Part shown: in pieces, positions 7,015 to 13,766 of the stretch
How positions within the stretch are numbered: position 1 is the first letter of the stretch
Layout of the letters: the number at the start of each line of letters is the position of its first letter
Assembly (NCBI GenBank): GCA_001917895.1
Contig: MNEW01000016.1
Coordinates: forward strand, 1-15,357
DNA: 15,357 nucleotides
Direction of reading: 5' to 3'
Source of the DNA: Actinobacteria bacterium 13_1_40CM_66_12
GTDB taxonomy: Bacteria; Chloroflexota; Dormibacteria; Dormibacterales; Dormibacteraceae
Program-made: the position numbers and the translations under genes
The notes under the pieces: generated by a model
What the model saw: only the letters and a program-made list of their open reading frames with translations
Told to the model about the DNA's origin: nothing
Database searches by the model: none

Positions 7015-8640
7015 TCAGCGAGCCGCCAGAGGAAGGTCGAGCGCAAACACCGTTCCAAGCTCGGGTGTGCTGCTCTCGACTACAAGGCTGCCGCCGTGGT
7101 GCTCCGCCAGCTGGCGGCTGATGTAGAGGCCCAGGCCGACGCCGGGCACCCTGACGACGGCCGGGCTGCCGCCACGGTAGAAACGATCGAAGACCTGCTC
7201 ACGCTCGTCGTCTCGAATGCCGATGCCGCTGTCCTCGACGCGAACGACCGCCCGCCGCGAGTCGGTCGACACGTCGATGAAGAGCCTGGCCGGTGGGGCC
7301 GAATACGAAAGGCTGTTGTTGATCAAGTTGTCCAGCACCCGGCCCAACTGACCCTTGTCGCCCTTCACGATGACCACATCCGAGGCAAGGCTCACGGAAA
7401 TATCGGCGTGCAAGAGATCGGCCCGCGGTTGAGCGCGGGCGATCGCGTCTTCCACGACCTCGCGCAAGTCGACGACCTGGCCTTTCAGCGGACCCGTATC
7501 GCTCTCGACCAGCGACGCCTGCAGCAGGGCCTCGACGATGCGGCTCAGCTCGCCCGTCTTCGCCACTACGACCTGCAAGGGCGCTGACCACGACGCTGGC
7601 ACCCGACCGAGCGATCCGTCGGTGAGCATCGACAGATAGCCCACCACCACGGTGATTGGCGTCCTGAGCTCGTGCGCGGCGATGTTGAGGAAAGCGCTCT
7701 TCGCCTGGCTGGCGGCCTTTGCAGATGCATAGAGTCGCGTCGTCTCCTCCTGATGCTCGCGTGTGGCAACGAATGTGGCGAGGACGAATGAGGTCAGCGC
7801 CACGCAAACGTTGAAGACCTGCAGAGTGATCATCTTCTGGCCGAGGTTTTCGGTCGCGAAGGGCCCTGTTCCATGAGCCGCCGACCAGATGGCGACACCT
7901 GAGGCGACGAGGGCAGCCGGAGCAGCTCCGCGCAGCCGGTATCGCCACGCCGCCACCATGATCAACGGGAAGGCCAGGTATTCGAGACGCAGCTGGTTCT
8001 GAAAGAGACCGAACGTGACCAGGCCGATTCCCGCCAGGAGCGCCGCTAGGACGACTCCACTGCGCAGCGTCAGCGCCGGGCCCGGTGATCGTGGCAGCAG
8101 GCTCAGCAGGAAAGGGCCCACGAGGAGCACACCCATCGCATCCCCGGTCCACCAGACCGCCCAGGTCGGCCAGAAACCGCTCGCGGGCACCGCGCCGAAG
8201 AGCACGAGGACGCTCGTGCCGACCGTGGCGCTGACCGTCATGCCCAGAAGGGCGGCGAGCCCGATGATCGCCGCCGCATCTCGCAAACGGTCGAGCTCGA
8301 GCCGGAAGCCGACGCGCATCAGCAGCTGCGCCGCGACCAGCGGCGCCAGCGTATTGCCGGTGGCGATGAGCGCGGCTCCAAACGGCGATGGACCGAGAGG
8401 GAGGTTGACCGCCAGCGCGCCGGCGAACACGGCGGGCCAGACGCGCCACCCAAGGACGAGGATGGCCACCAGCGCAATGCCCGTTGGCGGCCAGACCGGC
8501 GTCACCTGGCCGTGCACGAGGGCCAGCCTGAGGCTCAAGGTGCCGGCGATCCAGTATGTGACGGCCACGATCACCAGTTGCAGGAGGGCGCGCCAAACAT
8601 CGTGATAACGGACTGGTCCAGCCAAGGCTGCCAGCGCCAT
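7015..8640 (-). CDS. MASE1-domain membrane sensor histidine kinase
   Basis: From ATG 8640 the protein is 541 residues. The N-terminal ~290 residues are mostly hydrophobic and match the MASE1 integral-membrane sensor, including VTPVWPPTGIALVAIL near the start and FWPTWAVWWTGDAMGVLLVGP further on. A short helical linker leads to a HisKA domain with the phospho-accepting histidine in AAHELRTPI (His323). The HATPase_c domain follows, with an N box (LDNLINNSLSYS), G1 (VEDSGIGI), F box (FDRFYRG) and G2 (GVGLGLYISRQLAEHHGG). All catalytic motifs look intact. The MASE1 ligand is generally unknown. No response regulator is adjacent; the nearest is the damaged NarL-type gene about 3.4 kb away, and HisKA kinases normally pair with OmpR-type regulators. 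A TTG at 8697 would add 19 unlikely residues, and a CATAAT box at 8682-8677 supports the shorter start. Confidence 0.9.
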   Translation of the reverse strand: MALAALAGPVRYHDVWRALLQLVIVAVTYWIAGTLSLRLALVHGQVTPVWPPTGIALVAILVLGWRVWPAVFAGALAVNLPLGPSPFGAALIATGNTLAPLVAAQLLMRVGFRLELDRLRDAAAIIGLAALLGMTVSATVGTSVLVLFGAVPASGFWPTWAVWWTGDAMGVLLVGPFLLSLLPRSPGPALTLRSGVVLAALLAGIGLVTFGLFQNQLRLEYLAFPLIMVAAWRYRLRGAAPAALVASGVAIWSAAHGTGPFATENLGQKMITLQVFNVCVALTSFVLATFVATREHQEETTRLYASAKAASQAKSAFLNIAAHELRTPITVVVGYLSMLTDGSLGRVPASWSAPLQVVVAKTGELSRIVEALLQASLVESDTGPLKGQVVDLREVVEDAIARAQPRADLLHADISVSLASDVVIVKGDKGQLGRVLDNLINNSLSYSAPPARLFIDVSTDSRRAVVRVEDSGIGIRDDEREQVFDRFYRGGSPAVVRVPGVGLGLYISRQLAEHHGGSLVVESSTPELGTVFALDLPLAAR

Positions 8641-8676
8641 CCGGCCCCCGCGTGCGAACCCGCCTACAGCAAATTG

Positions 8677-8696
8677 ATTATGGCGCCGGCGCGCCA
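8677..8696 (-). promoter_or_regulatory. -10 box and palindrome ahead of the MASE1 kinase
   Basis: CATAAT (8682-8677) lies about 36 bases before the ATG at 8640. It abuts an inverted repeat TGGCGC-CGGC-GCGCCA at 8681-8696. No convincing -35 box is present at 17 bases. The repeat could be an operator covering the promoter, but GC-rich palindromes arise easily here. Confidence 0.3.
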
Positions 8697-8709
8697 AACC
8701 GCTGCCGCG

Positions 8710-9570
8710 TTAGTTCACCAAATCCCCGTCCCAGCCGCGCAGCCGCGCCCCGGCGGCGTAGGTGCTTTCGAAGAATTGAAGGATCTTATCGCGAGGCGAT
8801 GGGCTCTTCCGGACCTCCTCGTACGAGAGCGCGAACTCACCCAGGTCGGTGTCCCAGCCGGTGGTCCGCTCGATCCCCTCTGGCTTCGGGTACGTATAGG
8901 CGAAGAACGCAGGCTCCGGGAACTCCGCGTGTCCGGGCCAGAAACCACAGCAGATCTGCTCGGCGTCGGCTGATCGCCGGGCGATGAGACCGGCTCCAGC
9001 CGGAGGGTCTGCTGGACGGCCTGAATATCGGGCATAGGCCAGATCGAACGTGCCCCAGAAAAAGTGCACTGGCGTGTGCCGCCCTTTGAACCGAGAGCGA
9101 TGCGCCTTCATGACGATGTCGACCTGCGACAGGACCTCGAAGAATTGTTTCGCCCACGCGGGGTCATACGCCTCATGAACGTTGTCTTCGGCAAACGGAA
9201 TGGGATTCGAGACCTCGTCGGGAATGGCTCTGATCTCCACATCGATGCCCAATGCCTCAACGCTGGACATGAAGCCGGCATAGAAGTCGGCGACCGATCC
9301 GCCGCCCAGTGCCAAGCGACGGATGTCTCCACGGGACGTCTGGATGACGACCAGGTGATCGATGAGATCGACATCGGCCTGAAAAATCGTGCCCGCCGAT
9401 TGCATCGGGCTCGTCGTCAGGCCGCGCGCGGTCACGTACAGCGGGACGTTGGCCCATTGGGGCTCGAGAGGAGTCAGCGCGAGGCGGACCTTGCCCAGGA
9501 TTTGAAGCTTCATGTGCAACGTGTCCCGCGTGTCCTTCCAGGCCGCATATGAGAGCTCTGGCCAGGTCAC
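8710..9570 (-). CDS. DUF5996 family protein
   Basis: The 286-residue product follows the DUF5996 pattern from its first residues: WPELSYAAWKDTRDTLHM, then LGKVRLAL, PLYVTARGLTTSP, and further on VHFFWGTFDLAYARYSGR and FWPGHAEFPEPAFFAYTYP. It has no signal peptide or membrane segment, so it is cytoplasmic. Conserved His, Trp and Glu residues suggest an enzyme or ligand binder, but no function is established for the family that I know of, and I infer none. Start GTG 9570 is supported by the family-typical N-terminus and by a TACACT box exactly six bases upstream, which would make the mRNA leaderless. It lies 35 bases downstream of the rhomboid gene on the same strand and may be read both from its own promoter and from the metabolic transcript. 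Confidence 0.88.
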   Translation of the reverse strand: MTWPELSYAAWKDTRDTLHMKLQILGKVRLALTPLEPQWANVPLYVTARGLTTSPMQSAGTIFQADVDLIDHLVVIQTSRGDIRRLALGGGSVADFYAGFMSSVEALGIDVEIRAIPDEVSNPIPFAEDNVHEAYDPAWAKQFFEVLSQVDIVMKAHRSRFKGRHTPVHFFWGTFDLAYARYSGRPADPPAGAGLIARRSADAEQICCGFWPGHAEFPEPAFFAYTYPKPEGIERTTGWDTDLGEFALSYEEVRKSPSPRDKILQFFESTYAAGARLRGWDGDLVN

Positions 9571-9576
9571 GAACTA

Positions 9577-9600
9577 AGTGTAGGAGGCACTCGTTACACT
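9577..9600 (-). promoter_or_regulatory. Leaderless -10 box and inverted repeat before the DUF5996 gene
   Basis: On the - strand TACACT (9582-9577) is followed by six bases and then the GTG start, placing the expected transcription start at or beside the start codon. The same TACACT is the right arm of a perfect inverted repeat: AGTGTA (9600-9595), 12 bases, TACACT. The repeat fills most of the 35-base gap after the rhomboid stop. There is no recognisable -35 hexamer and no ribosome binding site at normal spacing. Confidence 0.45.
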
Positions 9601-9605
9601 CCGGC

Positions 9606-10325
9606 TCAGGCCCGGTGATACACCCGCAGTCGATCGACACGGTGCGACTGCGCGAACAGGCGAACGAGCACCAGCCCCGTGATGAAGCCGCCGACGTGGG
9701 CTGAGTACGCGATGCCTCCGGCGGTCGCGTTGCTGAGCGAGGCCAGGCCGTCAACGAGCTGCAGAAGAAACCACAGCCCGATGAAGACCCACGCCGGCAC
9801 CCGAGCCAACCAGAAGAAGAACCCCAGCGTGACCAGAGTCCGCACGTGGCTCGTCGGGTAGAGCACCAGGTAGCCGGCCAGCACCCCCGCAATGGCACCG
9901 CTGGCGCCGAGCCCAGGCGCGTTCGATCCCACCGAGGTCGCGATCTCGAGGCCGTTGGCGCCTAGCCCGCATATGAAGTAGAAGGCGAGATAGCGAATGA
10001 TGCCCATCGATCGCTCGACGTGGATGCCGAACACGAACAGGAAGAGCATGTTGCCGAGGATGTGCGCCCACCCCGCGTGCATGAACATCGAGGTGAACAG
10101 GGTGAGCCAGAAAGGCGAGGGCGTCCCAGGGACGAGTGGGCATTGGTGCGAGTACTCGCAGGGCACGAGCGAATAGGCGTTGATGAAGTTGTCGAGCTGC
10201 GAGCCCTGGGTTCCCAGGGCGAGCTCGTAAAAGAACACCAGGAAGTTGACGATGATCAGCCCGATCGTGACGACAGGGATCGCTGACGTCGGGTCTGCGG
10301 TGTCGTCCGAGCTTAAGGGAATCAA
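9606..10325 (-). CDS. Rhomboid family intramembrane serine protease
   Basis: The 239-residue membrane protein contains the catalytic serine in GASGAIAG (Ser142) and the catalytic histidine in AHVGGFITG (His210). It also carries the upstream HILGNMLFLFVFG helix with the conserved Asn that helps form the oxyanion hole. About six hydrophobic helices form the minimal rhomboid core, with a Cys-containing periplasmic-type loop (about residues 45-70) between the first two. Rhomboids cut transmembrane substrates within the membrane. The start is TTG 10325, which overlaps the stop of the CitE gene as TTGA; the resulting MIPL opening is typical of bacterial rhomboids and supports it. The gene is thus translationally coupled to a CoA-ester degradation operon, an unexplained pairing. 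Substrate unknown. Confidence 0.92.
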   Translation of the reverse strand: MIPLSSDDTADPTSAIPVVTIGLIIVNFLVFFYELALGTQGSQLDNFINAYSLVPCEYSHQCPLVPGTPSPFWLTLFTSMFMHAGWAHILGNMLFLFVFGIHVERSMGIIRYLAFYFICGLGANGLEIATSVGSNAPGLGASGAIAGVLAGYLVLYPTSHVRTLVTLGFFFWLARVPAWVFIGLWFLLQLVDGLASLSNATAGGIAYSAHVGGFITGLVLVRLFAQSHRVDRLRVYHRA

Positions 10326-11146
10326 CTCTGCATGATCCGGCGCGCCCGCTCCGCCACCGGCAGGTCGACGAACTCACCATCCTCGGTCCTCGTCGCCGCG
10401 CCCCCGGATTTCTCAAACGCCGCCAGCACGCGTGTAGCCCACGCCAGCTCTTCAGGCGTGGAAGCGAACACCTCGTGGATGATCGGAATCTGGAGCGGAT
10501 GTATCGCCGACTTGCCGAAGAAACCCAACCGCCGCGCTGACTCGGCCTCCCTTCGCAGGCCGCTGTCGTCCTCGAGGAGAGGATGTACGCCGTCGCTCGG
10601 AGGCGGCTTGCCGGCCGCTCGGGCGGCCGTCACCAGGTACGAGCGGGCGAAAAGCGTCTCCTGCTCGCCGGCGGCGATGCCGAGGTCGGCCGCGAGGTCG
10701 AGTCCGCCGTAGGAGAGCAATCCGCAGGCCGGCGCGGAGGCGATGTCGAAGGCCGCAAGCACGCCGCGCGCCGATTCGATCGTGCAATCCAGGGGAACGT
10801 CAGGCGCACGTTCCGCCACCCACGCCACGTCGTCCGAGGAGTCCACCTTGGGGATGCGAAGTCCCAGCACCGAGGCGGCCAGCGCATCCACGTCGCGCGC
10901 GCATGCCTCGGTGTGAGCCTTGTTGACCCTGACCCAGCACGGCCGCGCCGCGGCCACCTCGGCGACCATCGCACGCGCCCGATCTTTGAGGTCGGGCGGC
11001 ACGGCGTCCTCCAGGTCGAGCAGCACCACATCCGCTCCCGCGTCGAACACCAAACGCAAGAGCCTCTCGTTGTGCCCCGGGGCAAAGAGCCAGCTGCGCG
11101 GGGACCGCGTAACTCCTCCGCCGGCGCGGTTAGGAAATGTCTTCAC
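10322..11146 (-). CDS. HpcH/HpaI (CitE-type) aldolase: beta-hydroxyacyl-CoA lyase
   Basis: The 274-residue enzyme opens with RSWLFAPGHNERLL and has DVVLLDLEDAVPP, the RVN strand, the metal-binding Glu in TIESARGVLAA and Asp in YGGLDLAADLG. The C-terminal SAIHPLQIPIIHEVF segment is also typical. This is the TIM-barrel family of malyl-CoA, citramalyl-CoA and citrate lyase beta subunits, which split a 3-hydroxy-acyl-CoA with Mg2+. No citrate lyase alpha or gamma subunit is nearby, so a stand-alone CoA lyase is more likely than citrate lyase. The start is GTG 11146, overlapping the acyl-CoA dehydrogenase stop by 17 bases. With the dehydrogenase and MaoC hydratase upstream it could complete a dehydrogenate-hydrate-cleave sequence, similar in content to the mycobacterial Rv2498c-Rv2500c cluster. 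Confidence 0.88.
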   Translation of the reverse strand: MKTFPNRAGGGVTRSPRSWLFAPGHNERLLRLVFDAGADVVLLDLEDAVPPDLKDRARAMVAEVAAARPCWVRVNKAHTEACARDVDALAASVLGLRIPKVDSSDDVAWVAERAPDVPLDCTIESARGVLAAFDIASAPACGLLSYGGLDLAADLGIAAGEQETLFARSYLVTAARAAGKPPPSDGVHPLLEDDSGLRREAESARRLGFFGKSAIHPLQIPIIHEVFASTPEELAWATRVLAAFEKSGGAATRTEDGEFVDLPVAERARRIMQS

Positions 11147-12287
11147 GGACGAGCTGGCGCGCGATCACGGTCCGGAGGATGTCGTTGGTGCCTTCGCCGA
11201 TCGCCATCAGAGGCGCATCCCGATAAAAGCGTTCGATCTCATATTCGGTTGAGTAGCCGTAGCCGCCGTGAATGCGCATCGCCTCGAGCGATGCCTTGAT
11301 GCAGACCTCGGACGCGTAGAGCTTCGCCATCCCGGTCTCGAGGTCGGCCCTTCGTCCGGAGTCGAGCGCCGACGCCGCCCACCACGTGAGCAGCCTCGCC
11401 GCCTGTACCTCGGTCGCCATGTCCGCGAGCTTCAGCTGGATCGCCTGGAAATCGGCGATGGGCCGGCCGAACGCGTGCCGCTCGCGCGCATAGGCGAGGG
11501 CGCGGTCCAGGCTCGCCTGCGCGACGCCCACCGCGCGCCCCGCGATGTTGACGCGTCCGAACTCCAGCGCCGAAAGCGCCTGCTGCAGCCCATGCCCTTC
11601 CTCGCCGCCAAGCAGATTCTCGACCGGAACGCGGCAGTCGCTCAGGAAAACCTCTGACGATTCCGGCCCCTTGTAGCCGAGCTTCTCGAGATCCTTGCCG
11701 ATCGTGAAGCCTTGCGTGCCCTGCTCGATCATCAGCACGCTCATGCCCCGATGTCGGGGTTGAGCGTTGGGATCCGTCTTGACCAGCACAGGCAGCGGGT
11801 CCGCATGCCGGGCGTTTGTGATCCACGTCTTGCCCCCGTTGACAACATAGTGATCGCCGTCGCGCCGAGCCACGGTCGCGATGCCCTGCAGGTCGCTGCC
11901 GGCCTGCGGCTCGGTGAGCGCGATACCCGATCGGCGCTTGCCGGTCGCGAGATCTGGGAGCCATCTCTCGCGCTGCTCGGGTGTGCCGGATCGGGCGAGC
12001 ATCAGCGTCGCCAGCGAATGCGATCCGAGGATGCCGGCCACTCCCATCCACGCCTTCGAGATCTCCTCGAAGACGACCGAGTAGGAGACCGCGTCGATGG
12101 CGATGCCCCCGAACTCCTCTGGCACCAGCATTCCGAACAGGCCCATCGCTTTCATGTCATCGACGATCTCTTCGGGGTAGCGACCGGCCAGCTCCCAATC
12201 GCGCGCCACAGGGGCGATGCTCTTGCGCGCGAAATCGCGCATGAGGTCGCGAAACGCCGCCTGCTGCTCTGAGAGCTCGAAGTCCAT
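11130..12287 (-). CDS. Acyl-CoA dehydrogenase
   Basis: The 385-residue flavoenzyme begins MDFELSEQQAAFRDL at ATG 12287, with GGGAG four bases upstream and 8 bases after the hydratase stop. The frame stays open further upstream, but that extension is only the shadow of the hydratase gene. FAD and substrate motifs are present: ALTEPQAGSDLQG and WITNARHA in the middle domain, RHAFGRPIADFQAIQ, and IHGGYGYSTEYEIERFYRDA. The catalytic base is Glu365 in GEGTNDILR, the position used by short/medium-chain and glutaryl-CoA type enzymes; isovaleryl-CoA dehydrogenases carry it elsewhere, which argues against a plain leucine-pathway assignment. It forms the C2-C3 double bond of an acyl-CoA and passes electrons to ETF. 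The acyl chain cannot be read from sequence. Confidence 0.93.
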   Translation of the reverse strand: MDFELSEQQAAFRDLMRDFARKSIAPVARDWELAGRYPEEIVDDMKAMGLFGMLVPEEFGGIAIDAVSYSVVFEEISKAWMGVAGILGSHSLATLMLARSGTPEQRERWLPDLATGKRRSGIALTEPQAGSDLQGIATVARRDGDHYVVNGGKTWITNARHADPLPVLVKTDPNAQPRHRGMSVLMIEQGTQGFTIGKDLEKLGYKGPESSEVFLSDCRVPVENLLGGEEGHGLQQALSALEFGRVNIAGRAVGVAQASLDRALAYARERHAFGRPIADFQAIQLKLADMATEVQAARLLTWWAASALDSGRRADLETGMAKLYASEVCIKASLEAMRIHGGYGYSTEYEIERFYRDAPLMAIGEGTNDILRTVIARQLVREDIS

Positions 12288-12295
12288 CGCGCTCC

Positions 12296-12793
12296 CTAAC
12301 CCTCGCGGGAAGATATCGCGGTCGGACCTTGCCCGCGCCGGTAGATCATCGCAGTGCGCCGGAACGTGATGACCTCGGTCCCATCCTGGTTGAGTCCGGT
12401 CGTCCGCACCGTGACGATGCCGACGTTCTTGCGCGACTTCGACTCGCGCGCCTCGAGCACCTCGGACCGTGAGTACACCGTGTCGCCCTCGAACACGGGG
12501 TTGGGCAGTCGGACCTCGTCCCAGCCGAGATTTGCCATCACGTTCTGCGAGACGTCGGTAACGCTCTGACCTGTCACCAGCGCGAGCGTCAAGGCGCTGT
12601 TGACCAGGGGCTTCCCGAACTCCGTCTTGGCGGCGTAGTGGTGATCGAAGTGGATCGGAGCCGTGTTCTGGGTCAAAAGCGTGAACCAGATGTTGTCCGC
12701 GGTCGTGATCGTGCGGCCGAGCGGGTGCTCGTAGACGTCGCCGACCTCGAAGTCTTCGAAGAACCGGCCGCGCCAACCCTCCTTCACGGTCAT
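12296..12793 (-). CDS. MaoC family hot-dog dehydratase/hydratase
   Basis: The 165-residue protein has the MaoC pattern. FEDFEVGDVYEHPLGRTIT leads to the active-site segment FTLLTQNTAPIHFD, then GKPLVNSALTLALV and FEGDTVYSRSEVLE. In enoyl-CoA hydratase 2 the catalytic pair is D-x-N-P-x-H; here the Asp position is Asn (NTAPIH), a form I associate with the mesaconyl-CoA hydratase-like branch. The start is ATG 12793, sharing ATGA with the stop of the preceding DUF1330-like gene; a longer frame to 12949 is only overlap with that gene. The likely reaction is addition or removal of water on a branched or dicarboxylic 2-enoyl-CoA made by the downstream dehydrogenase. It ends with TAG just before the dehydrogenase ribosome binding site. 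Confidence 0.88.
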   Translation of the reverse strand: MTVKEGWRGRFFEDFEVGDVYEHPLGRTITTADNIWFTLLTQNTAPIHFDHHYAAKTEFGKPLVNSALTLALVTGQSVTDVSQNVMANLGWDEVRLPNPVFEGDTVYSRSEVLEARESKSRKNVGIVTVRTTGLNQDGTEVITFRRTAMIYRRGQGPTAISSREG

Positions 12794-13131
12794 CGTTGTG
12801 GGGCCGGCCCTTTCAGCAGCGGTCGGAGGTCCGGCAGTCGGTCGAACAGCTGCCAGACATAACGGCTGGTCCCCCGCTCCCTGTGCTCGTGCAGGTCTTC
12901 GAGGTACGGGTCGTCGCGGTAGCTCTCGAACGCCTCGCGCGAGTTCCACTCGACGAGGATCAAGACCTGGCGTGGCTCGACGTCACCGTCGACACTTTCG
13001 CTGAAACGGCCCAGGGCGACGACTCGACCGCCATGCCTCTCCACCTCGCCGACCGAGCGACGGGAGTAGGCGAGGTACTCCTCCCGATCGGCGATGTCGA
13101 ACAGGTTGAGCGCGTAGACGGGGCCACCCAC
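12790..13131 (-). CDS. DUF1330-like dimeric alpha/beta barrel protein
   Basis: From GTG 13131 the product is 113 residues. It has a ferredoxin-like ABM/DUF1330 pattern: PVYALNLFDIADREEYLAYS, then GGRVVALGRF, QVLILVEWNSREAFESYRDDP and a C-terminal helix ending in a Pro/Leu-rich tail. Members are small cytosolic dimers of unclear role, sometimes linked to monooxygenase-type or isomerase chemistry. The start is not certain: ATG 13248 is in frame, but the 39 extra residues are low-quality coding, would cross the divergent promoter region and overlap the SPW gene start. GTG 13131 has no clear ribosome binding site. It is the first gene of the hydratase/dehydrogenase/lyase transcript, joined to the hydratase by ATGA overlap, so a role in the same acyl-CoA pathway is reasonable. 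Confidence 0.7.
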   Translation of the reverse strand: MGGPVYALNLFDIADREEYLAYSRRSVGEVERHGGRVVALGRFSESVDGDVEPRQVLILVEWNSREAFESYRDDPYLEDLHEHRERGTSRYVWQLFDRLPDLRPLLKGPAPQR

Positions 13132-13167
13132 GGAGCCAAGTGTCGCCCATCGGATAAGGAATATTTG

Positions 13168-13181
13168 CTTGCGCCCGCAAG
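13168..13181. promoter_or_regulatory. Inverted repeat CTTGCG-CC-CGCAAG in the divergent intergenic region
   Basis: A perfect 6-base inverted repeat with a 2-base centre sits between the divergent DUF1330/hydratase unit (- strand, start 13131) and the SPW gene (+ strand, start 13216). It flanks an AT-rich patch (AATATTT at 13160-13166) that could hold a -10 box for the - strand operon. Position and symmetry suggest an operator for one or both transcripts. Confidence 0.4.
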
Positions 13182-13215
13182 TAGTCGTTGGTGGCCCTAA
13201 CAGGAGGTTGATGAG

Positions 13216-13704
13216 ATGAGCGAGGAAGGCTTGGCGACGCGAGACCATGCGAACGATCCTCTCGTCGGCACCATGTCAGGACCTGGAGTGCGGGCCCCCG
13301 GAGGGCGCGCCCACCGCATTCCAAAGATCCGAGGTCGTGCCCAGGAGGTTGCAGCCATGACCACATGGAGGCGTTGGCAGGATTGGGTCGTCGTCGGTCT
13401 GGGGGTCATCACGTTTCTGACTCCGTTCTTGTTCGGCGAGACGTCGCAGACGGTCGCTGCTTCGACCGCTTACGTCCTCGGCGTATTGATCGCACTCGGC
13501 GGGTTGCTGAACGTGGCGATGAGCAAGGCCGGCGGACTCGAGATCATCCCGGCCGTGCTGGCCGTGATCCTGTTCGTGAGCCCATTCGCTTTCGGCTTCA
13601 CGGGGGTGACAGCGCTGGCTTGGTCGGCGTACATCATCGCCATCCTTGTCGTGCTCGCCGTGGGCAGCCTGTTCGCGACGCAGACCCGGCGCCAGACGGC
13701 GTGA
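13216..13704 (+). CDS. SPW-repeat membrane protein with two possible starts
   Basis: The C-terminal ~115 residues are an SPW-family protein: TTWRRWQDWVVVGLGVITFL, then PFLFG, a second half VILFVSPFAFGFTG and four hydrophobic helices in all. SPW proteins are small bacterial inner-membrane proteins of unknown function. Two starts are equally well equipped. ATG 13216 has AGGAGG at 13202-13207 and ATG 13357 has AGGAGG at 13343-13348, both with 8-base spacing and both within an identical CAGGAGGTTG. The long form (162 residues) adds 47 hydrophilic residues without resemblance to the family; the short form (115 residues) is the normal family length. Either both forms are made or the first is a leader peptide frame that happens to run on. 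The gene is divergent from the acyl-CoA operon and ends at an intrinsic terminator. Confidence 0.85.
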   Translation: MSEEGLATRDHANDPLVGTMSGPGVRAPGGRAHRIPKIRGRAQEVAAMTTWRRWQDWVVVGLGVITFLTPFLFGETSQTVAASTAYVLGVLIALGGLLNVAMSKAGGLEIIPAVLAVILFVSPFAFGFTGVTALAWSAYIIAILVVLAVGSLFATQTRRQTA

Positions 13705-13722
13705 CCTGATCGATCAGAAGAT

Positions 13723-13755
13723 GAGGCGGGATCCGAAAGGGTCCCGCCTCTTTCT
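13723..13755 (+). terminator. Rho-independent terminator after the SPW gene
   Basis: The 12-base arms GAGGCGGGATCC (13723-13734) and GGGTCCCGCCTC (13739-13750) pair fully, with one T-G wobble, around a GAAA tetraloop and are followed by TTTCT. It begins 18 bases after the SPW stop codon. The stem is long and stable, so read-through into the next gene should be small. Confidence 0.92.
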
Positions 13756-13760
13756 ATATT
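13755..13760 (+). promoter_or_regulatory. Leaderless -10 box of the DUF5519 gene
   Basis: TATATT is followed by exactly six bases and then the GTG start at 13767, so transcription would begin at the start codon. It directly follows the upstream terminator, so the gene needs its own promoter, and no ribosome binding site is present before the GTG. No clear -35 hexamer is visible because that position lies in the terminator stem. Confidence 0.5.
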
Positions 13761-13766
13761 GGTCGG

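Noticed and set aside
7199..8596. Long open frame (465 codons) on the - strand inside the MASE1 kinase gene
   Set aside because: It is an alternative frame of a gene with complete kinase motifs; composition is Arg/Ala/Pro rich with no domain signal, as expected from high GC at third positions.
12288..12776. N-terminal extension of the acyl-CoA dehydrogenase frame
   Set aside because: The extension is a second frame of the MaoC gene; the family-typical N-terminus and a GGGAG site define the start at 12287.
12983..13158. ATG-started frame on the - strand overlapping the DUF1330-like gene, preceded by an AT-rich box
   Set aside because: Arg-rich translation without family resemblance; the DUF1330 frame over the same bases is clearly the coding one.
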